A DNA stretch of 32,373 nucleotides, from NCBI GenBank assembly GCA_035629175.1, contig DASPIL010000054.1, positions 1 to 32,373 of the forward strand. The letters run 5' to 3'. Origin of the DNA: Verrucomicrobiia bacterium. Its GTDB lineage: Bacteria; Verrucomicrobiota; Verrucomicrobiia; Limisphaerales; DASXHY01. The translations under genes and the position numbers were made by a program. Below are positions 8,286 through 16,838 of this stretch, piece after piece; within the stretch, counting starts at the first letter, position 1; every line of letters starts with the position of its first letter. The notes beneath the pieces are model-generated. The model saw only the letters and a program-made list of their open reading frames with translations, was not told the origin of the DNA and did no database searches.

Positions 8286-9402
8286 GGTCGGATTCCTCGT
8301 TGCGAATAAAAGCCTGCACCAGTTCACGCGCGCGATTGTCGGTAAACTGCTGCGGCGGGGATTTCATGAAGTAACTCGACGGCCCGATCAGCGCACCTGC
8401 CATCCCCCGCTCCATCGCGAGTTTCGCGCAGCGGACCGCGTCGATGACAACGCCCGCGGAATTGGGCGAGTCCCAAACCTCGAGCTTCAACTCGCAGTTG
8501 AGGGGGACATTGCCGAACGTCGTGCCTTCCATGCGGATGTAGCACCATTTGCGATCCTCCAGCCACGGCACGTAATCACTCGGTCCGACATGCGCCTGCG
8601 CGTCCGACATTGCAAAATCCAACTGGCTCGTTACGGCCCGCGTCTTTGAAATCTTCTTTGACTCGAGCCGTTCCCGCTCGAGCATGTTCATGAAGTCCGT
8701 GTTCCCGCCGAAGTTCAGCTGATACGTGCGATCCAGGTGCACGCCGCGTTCGCGGAATAGGTTTGTGAGGACACGATGCGTGATCGTCGCGCCCACCTGC
8801 GACTTGATGTCGTCGCCAATGATCGGCAATCCGCGATCCGCGAATCGCTTCTGCCAGTAGGGCTGCGACGCGATGAAGACTGGAATGCAGTTGATGAACG
8901 CGCAGCCCGCTTCCAGGATCTGTTCGACGTACCACTTGGTCGCCATTTCCGACCCCACGGGAAGATAGGAAACCACGACGTCAGTTTTCGTTTCCTTGAG
9001 GATGCCCACGATGTCGGCCGTGGGCCCGGGCGCCTTGATCACGACGTCCTGCAGATATTTTCCCAAACCGTCATGGGTCATTCCGCGATGCACCTTGACG
9101 TTCAGGTGCGGCACTTTGGAGAACTTGTAGGTATTGTTCGGCTCCGCAAAGATGGCTTCCGAGAGATCCTTCCCCACCTTGGTGACATTGACGTCGAAAG
9201 CGGCGGTGAATTCGATGTCCCGAACGTGATAGCCGCCGAGCGTGACGTGCATGAGCCCGGGGACTGATTCCGACGGGTCGGCATTTTTATAAAACTCGAC
9301 TCCCTGGACGAGCGACGAGGCGCAATTGCCTACGCCGATCAGGGCGACCCGGATTTTCTTCGCACGACCGTTGTCGAGGCGGTCCGCGCGAATAGTGTTC
9401 AT
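8116..9402 (-). CDS. Inositol-3-phosphate synthase (myo-inositol-1-phosphate synthase), run-on C-terminus
   Basis: Converts glucose 6-phosphate to inositol 3-phosphate with bound NAD, the first step of inositol synthesis. Visible are the N-terminal dinucleotide-binding [12 protein letters not shown], then [39 protein letters not shown] and [13 protein letters not shown], all characteristic of the family. The family sequence seems to end about residue 372 with [11 protein letters not shown]. The frame then continues some 56 residues over the neighbouring glycosidase gene, and that tail looks like a shadow of the glycosidase frame. A missing stop codon at this point suggests a rearrangement junction. 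The ATG at 9402 is used, and a GTG at 9411 is also possible. It is probably co-transcribed with the two genes downstream. Confidence 0.88.
   Translation of the reverse strand: MNTIRADRLDNGRAKKIRVALIGVGNCASSLVQGVEFYKNADPSESVPGLMHVTLGGYHVRDIEFTAAFDVNVTKVGKDLSEAIFAEPNNTYKFSKVPHLNVKVHRGMTHDGLGKYLQDVVIKAPGPTADIVGILKETKTDVVVSYLPVGSEMATKWYVEQILEAGCAFINCIPVFIASQPYWQKRFADRGLPIIGDDIKSQVGATITHRVLTNLFRERGVHLDRTYQLNFGGNTDFMNMLERERLESKKISKTRAVTSQLDFAMSDAQAHVGPSDYVPWLEDRKWCYIRMEGTTFGNVPLNCELKLEVWDSPNSAGVVIDAVRCAKLAMERGMAGALIGPSSYFMKSPPQQFTDNRARELVQAFIRNEESDHDRSHQTLERAQQSLPLGLHDGSPVARVFGNDTARGNGDSAASAGPAADTGRHFAD
8293..8298 (-). promoter_or_regulatory. Ribosome-binding site for the GH-A gene
   Basis: GAGGAA on the minus strand, seven bases before the ATG at 8285. 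It decides this start over the upstream in-frame codons to 8327, which only translate the antiparallel frame of the inositol synthase tail. It lies inside the end of the inositol synthase coding region. Confidence 0.5.
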
Positions 9403-9444
9403 TGGCTCCACGGTCCGAAACCATGTCCCAACAATTCGCAGAAT

Positions 9445-9939
9445 TCATTGGGGTGAATCCATGCCTTCGAGGCGCGGTGATCCGCCGGCGGTCAAGGGAT
9501 TGAGAAGCGCGCGGAGCATGGCGGAAAGCTGCACGGAGGGGCTGGGCTCCTGGGAATCCCAGCGCTCATCAAACGGGAACGGATCATCAGCCCATTCGCT
9601 GAGTTGCATGGAACAGGTTTCCGCCAGCTGCCGAATTTGCCGAAGCGCGCTGGCGTAAGGCGCGATGCCGGGTCGATCGACGAGCATGGCGATCATGGAC
9701 TGCACTTCGCCCAATGAGCCGCGGCCGGCGGAAACGATTGCCACGAGATCCTCCGCGCTGCTGCGTTCGAATGCTTCGGCAATGCAGTTCGAAGCGGAGA
9801 TCACGGCGCGATCGAGGCGGTCGCGAAAGCCGGTGGACAGTGGAATTTCACTTTCACCGAGAAGGTCTTGAACTGCGTTGTAGAGCTGTTTGGTTTCCTG
9901 CCAGACTGGAAGTTCCTCGAAGCTTTGATAATCCCTCAT
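9445..9939 (-). CDS. Four-helix bundle protein (23S rRNA intervening-sequence family)
   Basis: A 164-residue protein of the S23/IVS four-helix bundle family. The N-terminal ELPVWQETKQLYNAVQDLL and the following GFRDRLDRAVISASNCIAEAFER are typical of the family, whose members were first seen inside 23S rRNA intervening sequences but often stand alone. No biochemical role is established. The start is put at 9939, where MRDYQSFEELPVW begins, with a purine-rich AAAGGG upstream. The longer frame to 10230 translates intergenic DNA. The C-terminal 40 residues are Pro/Ser-rich and not family-like. It stands upstream of the inositol synthase on the same strand, 42 bp away, with no rRNA nearby. Confidence 0.82.
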   Translation of the reverse strand: MRDYQSFEELPVWQETKQLYNAVQDLLGESEIPLSTGFRDRLDRAVISASNCIAEAFERSSAEDLVAIVSAGRGSLGEVQSMIAMLVDRPGIAPYASALRQIRQLAETCSMQLSEWADDPFPFDERWDSQEPSPSVQLSAMLRALLNPLTAGGSPRLEGMDSPQ

Positions 9940-10238
9940 ACCCTTTTTCCCTTTCCCTTGTTTCCCTACCCAACCTCGCTTGATGTTACCGCCTGCACTC
10001 GCGCGAGGTGTTGCGAGCACGCGCTCTGTGTTACCAAAACCAGTTGGGGAAGCAATCGGAAAGTTTACGCGCGGGCTCGGAATCTGCGCGCGATAAACAG
10101 AGACGCTCCCATGGCGGCGAGTGCGCCTTTGGTCGCATGGCGGGAACCGGTTGAAAGCTGGTTCTACTACCGGCGGCGTATGGTTCGTTTTTGCGCCAGG
10201 TGCTAGAACACACTTATTCAATTCAACCACCTGACACC
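9940..10238. other. Divergent intergenic region
   Basis: About 300 bp between the divergent four-helix-bundle gene and the unknown operon. It must hold promoters for both. A weak candidate for the rightward operon is TTGCGC (10191-10196), 17 bases, then TTATTC (10214-10219). The inverted pair GAACC/GGTTC near 10145-10165 may form a small hairpin. I see no gene here. Confidence 0.35.
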
Positions 10239-10661
10239 ATGATCGCCCTGAAACAACTTATCGAAGCTCCGGAATCAGACGCTTCCACGCTCTACGAAAC
10301 TCTTGCCTACGTTGATGGTTTCGATGCCGTCCAGAACTGCGATTACGCGTTTGTCGCCTACAAGGAAACGTGCCGCGATTCAGGAAATTGGCGCGTGCGC
10401 ATTCGTTCGTCCCAAACCGCGGGTGCGGTGTTTGAGCCGGGCATTATCCAATCAACCGCACGTTCCATCGCCGCCCAGGGAAGACCGTGGTTTCTGTGGG
10501 GCTATAGCTTCGATCCAAGCCCAGGCGACCCCCGCAAGATCCAATTCCGCGTCCATGTCAGCGACGGCGAACCGGCCAAAATCGAAATGCTGGTCCAGTT
10601 GCGCAACTTCGACGGAACGGCCGACGGTCTGCGATCGGTGAAGTTCGCCTGGCCCAACTGA
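10239..10661 (+). CDS. Hypothetical soluble protein, first gene of an unknown operon
   Basis: A 140-residue protein without membrane segments or signal peptide. It contains MIALKQLIEAPE at the start and a beta-rich central part with WRVRIRSSQ and WGYSFDPSPGDPRKIQF. I do not recognise the family. The ATG at 10239 is preferred to the TTG at 10191, which would add an unlikely tail. The next gene starts six bases after its stop, so these are almost certainly translated from one message with the membrane proteins that follow. No catalytic residues stand out. Confidence 0.65.
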   Translation: MIALKQLIEAPESDASTLYETLAYVDGFDAVQNCDYAFVAYKETCRDSGNWRVRIRSSQTAGAVFEPGIIQSTARSIAAQGRPWFLWGYSFDPSPGDPRKIQFRVHVSDGEPAKIEMLVQLRNFDGTADGLRSVKFAWPN

Positions 10662-10667
10662 AGCCGC

Positions 10668-11207
10668 ATGAACCGCTGGGCCACTTATTTACTGGGACCC
10701 GAAACCGTGCTGACGATCATCACGTTCGTCATCTTCACTGTGTGCGCACGGCATTCGTCTGGCGAAGGGAAGGATGTGGAGCTATTGGAGAAAATCCTGA
10801 TGGGCCTGGCGTTCTGGGTTGTGCCACTGGTGTTTGCTACGGTCTCTGTTCCCGGCGCGCGAAACTGGTGGTGGCTCGGCCGCGCAATTGGTCTCACATC
10901 GATCATGCTGCTGGTGATCGCCTGCCGGCTGATCAGCGGATTCGGAACCGGCGCAAAAGGACAAGACGCCGCGTTCATCCTGGTGATGATTCTCGGGATC
11001 GTCATGATTTCACTTTGCGCAGCGGTGAGCGGCGGATGGATTCTGTTTGATTTGCGCCCCGGATTCGCAAATTGGTTTCGGAATCATCGCTTTGTGGGCT
11101 CGCTGCTCGTGGCCGCGGGTGCGATCCCGATCGCGATAGCGCTGGGTCTTGTTCAAATCGCAGGCGTCACACTGGTGGCAAGCGTCTGGAGCAGCTTCAA
11201 ACGTTGA
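10668..11207 (+). CDS. Hypothetical membrane protein
   Basis: A 179-residue hydrophobic protein with about five membrane segments (roughly residues 8-26, 44-62, 68-92, 102-128 and 143-172). The conserved-looking polar residues are few (RHSSGEGKDVELLEK in the first loop). It is followed after three bases by the next gene, so tight translational coupling is likely. I recognise no family. It may be a small membrane partner of the larger protein encoded next. Confidence 0.65.
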   Translation: MNRWATYLLGPETVLTIITFVIFTVCARHSSGEGKDVELLEKILMGLAFWVVPLVFATVSVPGARNWWWLGRAIGLTSIMLLVIACRLISGFGTGAKGQDAAFILVMILGIVMISLCAAVSGGWILFDLRPGFANWFRNHRFVGSLLVAAGAIPIAIALGLVQIAGVTLVASVWSSFKR

Positions 11208-11210
11208 CCT

Positions 11211-12530
11211 ATGCAGTTATTCCGTTCGCACCCGGTCCTGCTCGTCTGGCTGATCATCCTCACACTGGCCGGATTGCTTTGCGCAATCATCGGAATTGCG
11301 ATGAGCCGTTCCGGCATGTCCCTCCGGCCCCTGTATTGGTTTGCGGGATTCTTCATGATTATCGGCGTGCCGCAGGTCATCGGCATTCTCATCCTTGCCA
11401 GGATCACTCTCAAAACAGAAGCGCCACGAGCCCGAGCGCTGGAACAACTCGCGACCAGCGCGGATCCCGTGACACGGTCCCCTGCCGCACAACTGCTGTT
11501 CGGATCCGATGCAGACGCCGACCTGGTTCGCGACGCAAGATCGCTTTTCGGCGAGGCGACTGCGAAATCAAAACGTGCGCAGTTTGCGGTGTTGCCTGGC
11601 GGAGAGACGGTTTTAATCGCGCAGTTCAATGGCGCTTCAAAGGCATCCAATGCGTGGTTTCATTACCTGCGGGATACTGGATTGAACCAGCTTGGCGGCA
11701 GAGGCGATTCGCAACGTGGGTACGCTGTGACGCGGCCGCAAGGCGATCGGGCCTACGTCGTCCAGTTGAACAGCCTCCTCGGCGTTTGGACGGGCAGCGA
11801 CGACGCAGCCATTCGCCGTCGCATGGCAGCGGCCGGATTCAAAACGCCTGCGCGCGCGCCGTTGGAATCTGCAACCCTCCCACCGCAAAACGGCAGACGG
11901 GGCATTCGAACCAATCAAATGTTTGGTAAACTTGCGATCGCGAGCGGCTGCGCAGTTTATGTCCTCATCGTTGCTGGGTATTTCTTCAAAGGCAGTGCGT
12001 GGGCAAGCGGCGCCGAACCACGACCCGGCGTCGCTCCATTGAACATCGCGGAACTCGCCGAAAACCTGGAAGCCCTCAATGCATCGGAGGCGCCGTATGA
12101 AATCGTGCGCGGATCCAAACCCAACGAGTGGTTTGCCACGTGGCGATTTGCGGATGCACGCTGGATCGACCTCGCACGCGCGCGCGGCATCCGGCGTGTG
12201 TTTCGGATCCAGCTAACCCTGAACGAAACCGCGCGTCTCGTGCGCGCAACTGATTACAGCGCGCGCCATGACTGGTCGGCTGGAAGCGGCGGCGCTGACA
12301 TCCGATGGAAAGCATCGATGGGAATCCTCTTCTTTCAGGCCGAGCGCGCGAACGTCGCTGGCGTGCAACTGGACGACGCTGGCAAACCGACAGGCGGCAT
12401 TTCTTACGCGTATCAGTTTAATGCGGGTGAATTGAAGGAGCCGCTGAAGGCGATTGTTACAAGCGCTGGATGGCGATGGCGTCCAGTCGCGTGGCAGGGC
12501 CCAAAAGCGCTTCGCTGGCTGACGGAATAA
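11211..12530 (+). CDS. Hypothetical membrane protein with large soluble domains
   Basis: A 439-residue protein with two hydrophobic segments at the N-terminus (about residues 8-29 and 40-64), a soluble part of about 170 residues, a third membrane segment near 240-262 (FGKLAIASGCAVYVLIVAGYFF), and a C-terminal soluble domain of about 170 residues rich in beta structure and tryptophan. The last residues RWRPVAWQGPKALRWL look like a strand-rich tail. I do not recognise it. Start at 11211, three bases after the previous stop. The operon context (a soluble protein, a small membrane protein, this one and a helical protein) suggests an envelope complex, without proof. Confidence 0.6.
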   Translation: MQLFRSHPVLLVWLIILTLAGLLCAIIGIAMSRSGMSLRPLYWFAGFFMIIGVPQVIGILILARITLKTEAPRARALEQLATSADPVTRSPAAQLLFGSDADADLVRDARSLFGEATAKSKRAQFAVLPGGETVLIAQFNGASKASNAWFHYLRDTGLNQLGGRGDSQRGYAVTRPQGDRAYVVQLNSLLGVWTGSDDAAIRRRMAAAGFKTPARAPLESATLPPQNGRRGIRTNQMFGKLAIASGCAVYVLIVAGYFFKGSAWASGAEPRPGVAPLNIAELAENLEALNASEAPYEIVRGSKPNEWFATWRFADARWIDLARARGIRRVFRIQLTLNETARLVRATDYSARHDWSAGSGGADIRWKASMGILFFQAERANVAGVQLDDAGKPTGGISYAYQFNAGELKEPLKAIVTSAGWRWRPVAWQGPKALRWLTE

Positions 12531-12561
12531 ATCGATAACAACGCCCGAGCTCAATACACAT

Positions 12562-12882
12562 ATGGAGAATCCGAACCCGACACAGTGGTGGAAGGAGGCA
12601 TGCGACCTAGAAATGAACGGGCAAATAAGGGAGGCGGAGGAGGCGATCCGCAACGGCTGCCAGCACATGGCATATGCGATGGCGACCGCCGACCTTTATC
12701 GCCGGCGCATGTTGCGGCTGAAATCCGAAGGCGATGTCGCGGGCGCGGAGGAGGCATTTCAAAACGCGAGTCGATGGTCGGCGTCCTACGCGAGCATGGC
12801 AACGAGCGGCGGCGAAGGTGCGGCCCTTTCGCTTCAGCGGGACAAGTTTCAAGCGCGGCTGACGCGAGAGTTCCGGCTGTAA
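12562..12882 (+). CDS. Small helical (TPR-like) protein
   Basis: A 106-residue protein, almost wholly helical, with paired helices resembling tetratricopeptide repeats: WWKEACDLEMNGQIREAEEAI and MLRLKSEGDVAGAEEAFQ each have the small-residue and acidic pattern of a TPR hairpin. Such repeats mediate protein contacts. It follows the membrane protein by 31 bp and may be the last gene of that operon. The opposite-strand and alternative frames here are shadows. Confidence 0.6.
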   Translation: MENPNPTQWWKEACDLEMNGQIREAEEAIRNGCQHMAYAMATADLYRRRMLRLKSEGDVAGAEEAFQNASRWSASYASMATSGGEGAALSLQRDKFQARLTREFRL

Positions 12883-12931
12883 TCAAAAGCTGGCACGCCC
12901 GGCGAACTTTGTACGGATGGGGGACAGAAAA

Positions 12932-13001
12932 ACGGATTTACGCGCATTACGCTAATGTTCGCGAAGTACAAAGGACATTACCGTAATTCTCGTAAACCCG
13001 T
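12932..13001. repeat. Palindromic intergenic element
   Basis: A 70-bp imperfect inverted repeat. The left arm starts ACGGATTTACGCGCATTACG, and the complement of the right arm reads ACGGGTTTACGAGAATTACG, with further pairing toward the centre (GCTAATGTT against GGTAATGTC). It lies between the convergent ends of the unknown operon and ilvD, where a hairpin could help end both transcripts, but it has no T-run. The same TTTACGC.AATTACGC wording is in both repeat copies in the first 480 bases. Confidence 0.7.
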
Positions 13002-13052
13002 GTTGCCCCTTCCCGTCTTGGTTGCGGCTCTGCCGCGCTGTGTCTGGAGGGC

Positions 13053-14789
13053 TCAATCCACTTTTTTCAGGTTCAAGTCCGTGACGGCGCCAAGCGAGGC
13101 GGAGGTCACGGTGGCGGCATATTTCGCCAGCACACCTCGCTCATAACGCGGACGCGGCGCTTTCCACGCGGCCCGACGCTGCTTCAGTTCGGCAGCATCA
13201 ACCTCCAGATTGATTGATCCGTCTTGAGCATCAATCGTAATGACGTCGCCATTCTTCACGAGCGCAAGAGGTCCACCCACGTAGGCTTCGGGAGTGATGT
13301 GCCCGACAACAAAACCATGGCTGCCGCCCGAGAAACGGCCGTCCGTGATGAGCGCCACATCTCTCCCCAACCCTTCACCCATGATGGCGGAAGTCGGTGC
13401 AAGCATCTCCCGCATGCCCGGTCCGCCGCGAGGTCCTTCGTAACGAATCACAACGACATCTCCCTTACGGATCGCGCCCGCAAGAATCTTTGCCATGGCT
13501 TCCTCCTCCGAATTAAACACACGGGCCTTGCCGCTGAATCGCAGTCCTTCATGTCCCGTCAGCTTCGCCACCGCACCTTCCGGCGCGAGGTTTCCGTAAA
13601 GAATCACAAGGTGGCTTTCCTTCTTCAGGGGCTCTGTTATCGGCGCGATGATCTTCTGCCCGGCAGGATACGGGCGCACGGCCGCCAGCGTTTCAGCCAT
13701 TGTCTGGCCTGTCACGGTGAGGCATTCGCCATGCAGCAAACCTGCGTCGAGCAAGGTTTTCATGAGCGGCCGAATCCCGCCGATGGCAACCAACTCCGAC
13801 ATCAGGTGCCTCCCGCTCGGTTTCAAATCGGCGAGCACGGGGACTCTCTTGCCAATGCGCGTGAAATCGTCCAGTGAAAGTTTCACGTTTGCCGCGTGTG
13901 CCATGGCGAGCAGGTGCAGCACGGCGTTGGTGGAACCACCCAGGGCAATGACCACGGTGATCGCGTTCTCAAACGCGCGGCGTGTCATGATGTCGAGCGG
14001 ACGCAATCCCTGCTGCAACATTTGAAGAACAGTCGCACCCGCGCGCCGGCAATCCTCCTTCTTCGCGGCGGAAGTCGCGTTCTGAGCTGAACTGTTCGGC
14101 AAACTCATTCCGAGCGCCTCGATCGCGCTCGCCATCGTGTTGGCGGTGTACATGCCGCCGCACGATCCAGGCCCAGGAACCGCGCAGGACTCCACTGCGT
14201 GCAATTGCTTGTCTGTGATCCGTTGCTTTGCGTGGGCTCCGACGGATTCGAACACGGAAACAATATCGAGCTTGGTCTTGTCTCCCGTGATGCATCCCGG
14301 CAGCGTGGTTCCGCCGTAAACGAACACGGCAGGGCGATTTAACCTCGCGATCGCCATCAGCGCTCCCGGCATGTTTTTATCGCATCCTCCAATCGCGACC
14401 AATCCGTCCATCCCCTGGCAGCCGACGACCGTTTCAATGGAATCCGCAATCACCTCGCGCGAGACAAGAGAATACTTCATTCCTTCGGTTCCCATCGAGA
14501 TGCCGTCAGAAATCGTGATTGTTCCGAAAATGATCGCCTTGCCGCCTGCCGCGTTGGCGCCCTCCTCGCTTTCGCGGGCAAGCTGATCGAGATGCATGTT
14601 GCAGGGGGTGACCATGCTCCACGCGGACGCGACGCCGATTACGGGCTTCGAAAAATCTTCGGACTGAAAGCCGACGGGATAAAGCATTGCGCGGCTTGGC
14701 GCGCGCTCGGGGCCATCCAGCACTTGTGACGAGTAATGCCGGGGCGACATCGGCTTGCCAGCGGGTCCGGTCGATTTTCGTGTTTTCAT
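13053..14789 (-). CDS. ilvD: Dihydroxy-acid dehydratase
   Basis: A 578-residue IlvD/Edd family enzyme that dehydrates 2,3-dihydroxy-isovalerate and -methylvalerate to the 2-oxo acids of valine and isoleucine synthesis, using an iron-sulfur cluster and magnesium. The three cluster cysteines appear as TPCNMH (Cys 63), GGCDKNMPG (Cys 136) and [14 protein letters not shown] (Cys 210), with [14 protein letters not shown] between. The C-terminal half has [16 protein letters not shown]. The length is normal, and the layout fits IlvD rather than the Edd branch. It is transcribed alone, with no other ilv gene in the window. The start at 14789 gives a short Lys/Arg-rich leader before the conserved part. 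Confidence 0.95.
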   Translation of the reverse strand: MKTRKSTGPAGKPMSPRHYSSQVLDGPERAPSRAMLYPVGFQSEDFSKPVIGVASAWSMVTPCNMHLDQLARESEEGANAAGGKAIIFGTITISDGISMGTEGMKYSLVSREVIADSIETVVGCQGMDGLVAIGGCDKNMPGALMAIARLNRPAVFVYGGTTLPGCITGDKTKLDIVSVFESVGAHAKQRITDKQLHAVESCAVPGPGSCGGMYTANTMASAIEALGMSLPNSSAQNATSAAKKEDCRRAGATVLQMLQQGLRPLDIMTRRAFENAITVVIALGGSTNAVLHLLAMAHAANVKLSLDDFTRIGKRVPVLADLKPSGRHLMSELVAIGGIRPLMKTLLDAGLLHGECLTVTGQTMAETLAAVRPYPAGQKIIAPITEPLKKESHLVILYGNLAPEGAVAKLTGHEGLRFSGKARVFNSEEEAMAKILAGAIRKGDVVVIRYEGPRGGPGMREMLAPTSAIMGEGLGRDVALITDGRFSGGSHGFVVGHITPEAYVGGPLALVKNGDVITIDAQDGSINLEVDAAELKQRRAAWKAPRPRYERGVLAKYAATVTSASLGAVTDLNLKKVD

Positions 14790-14871
14790 TTGTCCTATAG
14801 AATCTGTTGTGCGAAGGTGTCGCCGCCTAAGGCTTCCGTTCAGCTCTGCTGAAATTCCCGCGAAGCCGCGC

Positions 14872-14900
14872 AGGGGGCCGGGAGGCCCCCTTCCTTTTTT
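14872..14900 (+). terminator. Strong hairpin with T-run, facing the rightward direction
   Basis: Eight-base-pair stem AGGGGGCC/GGCCCCCT (14872-14879 with 14884-14891), loop GGGA, followed by TTCCTTTTTT. It reads as a rho-independent terminator on the plus strand, yet both neighbours (ilvD and moaA) are on the minus strand. For moaA, whose stop is at 14899, the hairpin lies just downstream but without a following T-run, so termination there is uncertain. Confidence 0.5.
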
Positions 14901-15957
14901 ATCCGCCGATGCAACTCATCGAGCGTGATGCGGGCACAAAGTCGGGCTCGCCAATCCGATGCCGCGCTTCCTTCTGCCAGACGATCTCGGTTAACGCAGT
15001 GCTGATTTCGGCATCCGTCGCGCCGCCGCGCAATTTTCCGCGCAAGTCGTGTTCCGTCACGCTGAAGAGGCACGTGCGGATTTTGCCGTCGGCGGTGAGC
15101 CGAATGCGGTTGCAATGACCGCAGAACGGTTCACTGACAGGAGCGATGATTCCAATTTCTCCCCGGCCATCAGCGAACTTCCAGACGCGCGAAGTGGAAG
15201 CCGGGTTGCTCGATGGAACCGGATGCAGCGCAAAGGCGGACTGAACGCGTTCCAGAATCTCGCGCCCCGTCACCACCATGTCACGCAGCCAGGCGCGCGC
15301 GGAATCAAGCGGCATGAATTCGATGAAGCGCATGCTGATGTCCCGCTCGCGCGCAAAGTTCGCAAGCGCCGGCAATTCGTGATCGTTGATTCCCCGGATG
15401 ACGACGGCGTTGACTTTGACGGGTGTGAAACCGAGGTCCTGCGCCAGTTGAATTCCATCAAGTACCTGTTGCAAGCCATCGCGCCCTGTCATCTTCCGGA
15501 AATTTTCCGCGTCGAGGGAATCGAGGCTGAAGCTGATCCGATGCAATCCGGCATCGCGGAGCGCGCGCGCCTTTTGCTGGAACAGAAAACCGTTCGTGGT
15601 CATTGCGAGATCTTCAATGCCCTCGATGCGTGCGATGCGGGAGACGAGAAGTTCCACGTCGTGCCGCAGAAGAGGTTCGCCCCCGGTCAAGCGAACCTTG
15701 CGAACACCGCGGTTCACGGCGATGCGCACCAGCCGTTCGATTTCCTCAAAGCTGAGGAGGCTTGTGCGGGGGACCCATTGTTGCGTGATGGGCGCGGAGT
15801 TCGGCATGTTGGCCCAGCGCCCGCGATAAAAATTCTGCGCCGCCTCCGTTTCGGGCAGGCAATAAAGACAGCGGAAGTTACACCGGTCGGTAATGCTCAC
15901 CCGCAGGTCGCGCAGGACGCGGCCATGCGAATCGATGAGGACCGGCGCGTCGGTCAT
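14899..15957 (-). CDS. moaA: GTP 3',8-cyclase (molybdenum cofactor synthesis protein A)
   Basis: Radical SAM enzyme that, together with MoaC, turns GTP into cyclic pyranopterin monophosphate in molybdopterin synthesis. It is 352 residues long. The radical-SAM cluster motif is CNFRCLYC (Cys 26, 30 and 33), [11 protein letters not shown] follows near 90-100, and the C-terminal second cluster is in [19 protein letters not shown]. The protein ends in Gly-Gly, as needed for activity in MoaA. About 25 extra residues (roughly 37-62, Asn/Arg/Trp-rich) separate the first cluster from LLSFEEI. It overlaps the preceding coiled-coil gene by four bases (ATGA), so the two are co-translated. No other moa gene is in the window. 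Confidence 0.95.
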   Translation of the reverse strand: MTDAPVLIDSHGRVLRDLRVSITDRCNFRCLYCLPETEAAQNFYRGRWANMPNSAPITQQWVPRTSLLSFEEIERLVRIAVNRGVRKVRLTGGEPLLRHDVELLVSRIARIEGIEDLAMTTNGFLFQQKARALRDAGLHRISFSLDSLDAENFRKMTGRDGLQQVLDGIQLAQDLGFTPVKVNAVVIRGINDHELPALANFARERDISMRFIEFMPLDSARAWLRDMVVTGREILERVQSAFALHPVPSSNPASTSRVWKFADGRGEIGIIAPVSEPFCGHCNRIRLTADGKIRTCLFSVTEHDLRGKLRGGATDAEISTALTEIVWQKEARHRIGEPDFVPASRSMSCIGG

Positions 15958-16757
15958 TTGGTTGCCTGGGGAAGAGCGGCAGGCGCGTTGGTGGCCGGAG
16001 GAATCACGCGCACTGAACCGTCAGAGCCGACTTCAACGTTGAGATCATAGTTCGGCTTTTGACGTTGCGCAGGCTCCTGAACGGACCGCGCAGCCATGTT
16101 CATCAGCTTCTCTGCACCCTTCTGGGAATCCGAGGTGAAGAGCCCGCGGCGGATCCAGTCGAGGCGTCGGGCGATATTCAACTCTTCCTTGAGTTTCGCG
16201 ACTTGCGCGCGCAGCACGACGATGTCGTTAAACTGCCGCTCGAGTTCAGCCTTCTCTGCCATCAGGCGCTGCAACTCCTTCTGCAGGAACGCGCGATCGC
16301 CATCGGAAGCCAGCAGCTTCCGTTCGGTGTCCTGGATCTGCACGGTGAGATTCGTGATTGAGGCGCTGAGGTCGAGTGCGCGCTGGTCGAGAGCCTGGTT
16401 CTGAGATTCGAGTTCCGAAATGCGCGCGTCTCGTTGCGCCACTTCGCGGGCCATCTCTTCGCGCGTTGACTTCAGCGCTGCGGCGGTTTTGTCGAGGCTG
16501 GAAGCAGTTTCGGTATAAAGGTTTGTCAAGGTATTCAGGGCCTGTTTCTGGCGCGAACGATCGCCTTCCAGTTCGCCGTTCACCTGCACCTGTTTTTCGA
16601 GATCAGCCCGTGTGTTCACGAGCTGGTTGGAAAGCGTATTGATGCGACCGACGTTGGAAACATGTTGTTCTGTCGCAGACTTTTGCGTCCAGATCCAGCC
16701 GATACCGAGACACACACAGATCAGGATCAATACGACAAATCCCATTCGATTTTTCAT
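15954..16757 (-). CDS. Membrane-anchored coiled-coil protein
   Basis: A 267-residue protein starting MKNRMGFVVLILICVCLGIG, one N-terminal membrane segment, then about 170 residues of coiled coil (for example NQLVNTRADLEKQVQVNGEL and AEKLMNMAARSVQ after it), and a Pro/Ala-rich C-terminal tail. The ATG at 16757 is preferred to the longer frame to 16820, because it places the hydrophobic segment at the N-terminus. It is probably anchored in the inner membrane with the coiled coil outside or in the cytoplasm, undecided. Its stop overlaps the start of moaA by four bases. The functional link to moaA is unclear, since such coiled-coil proteins are common in this lineage. Confidence 0.8.
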   Translation of the reverse strand: MKNRMGFVVLILICVCLGIGWIWTQKSATEQHVSNVGRINTLSNQLVNTRADLEKQVQVNGELEGDRSRQKQALNTLTNLYTETASSLDKTAAALKSTREEMAREVAQRDARISELESQNQALDQRALDLSASITNLTVQIQDTERKLLASDGDRAFLQKELQRLMAEKAELERQFNDIVVLRAQVAKLKEELNIARRLDWIRRGLFTSDSQKGAEKLMNMAARSVQEPAQRQKPNYDLNVEVGSDGSVRVIPPATNAPAALPQATK

Positions 16758-16804
16758 AGCGATGACAAGAATGTAGGCGTAGAACACCTTTGGCAAGCGC
16801 CTGC

Positions 16805-16832
16805 TTGAATTAAAGCCCACGGACTCTAGATT
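16805..16832 (+). promoter_or_regulatory. Weak promoter candidate upstream of the Lon-domain gene
   Basis: TTGAAT, 16 bases, then TAGATT, ending six bases before the ATG at 16839. A transcript from here would have almost no leader. It lies in the 81-bp divergent gap with the coiled-coil gene, so promoters for both must be close by. This is a pattern match only. Confidence 0.2.
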
Positions 16833-16838
16833 AGCAGC

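Noticed and set aside
7152-8309. A 385-codon plus-strand frame over the glycosidase and phosphatase
   Set aside because: Both minus-strand proteins there have clear catalytic motifs; the plus-strand product is Arg/Pro/His-rich shadow sequence.
9445-9939. A 23S rRNA intervening sequence at the four-helix-bundle gene
   Set aside because: No rRNA sequence flanks the gene; stand-alone members of this protein family are common.
15049-16050. A 333-codon plus-strand frame opposite moaA
   Set aside because: moaA has all its iron-sulfur cysteines and the Gly-Gly end; the plus-strand product has no motif.
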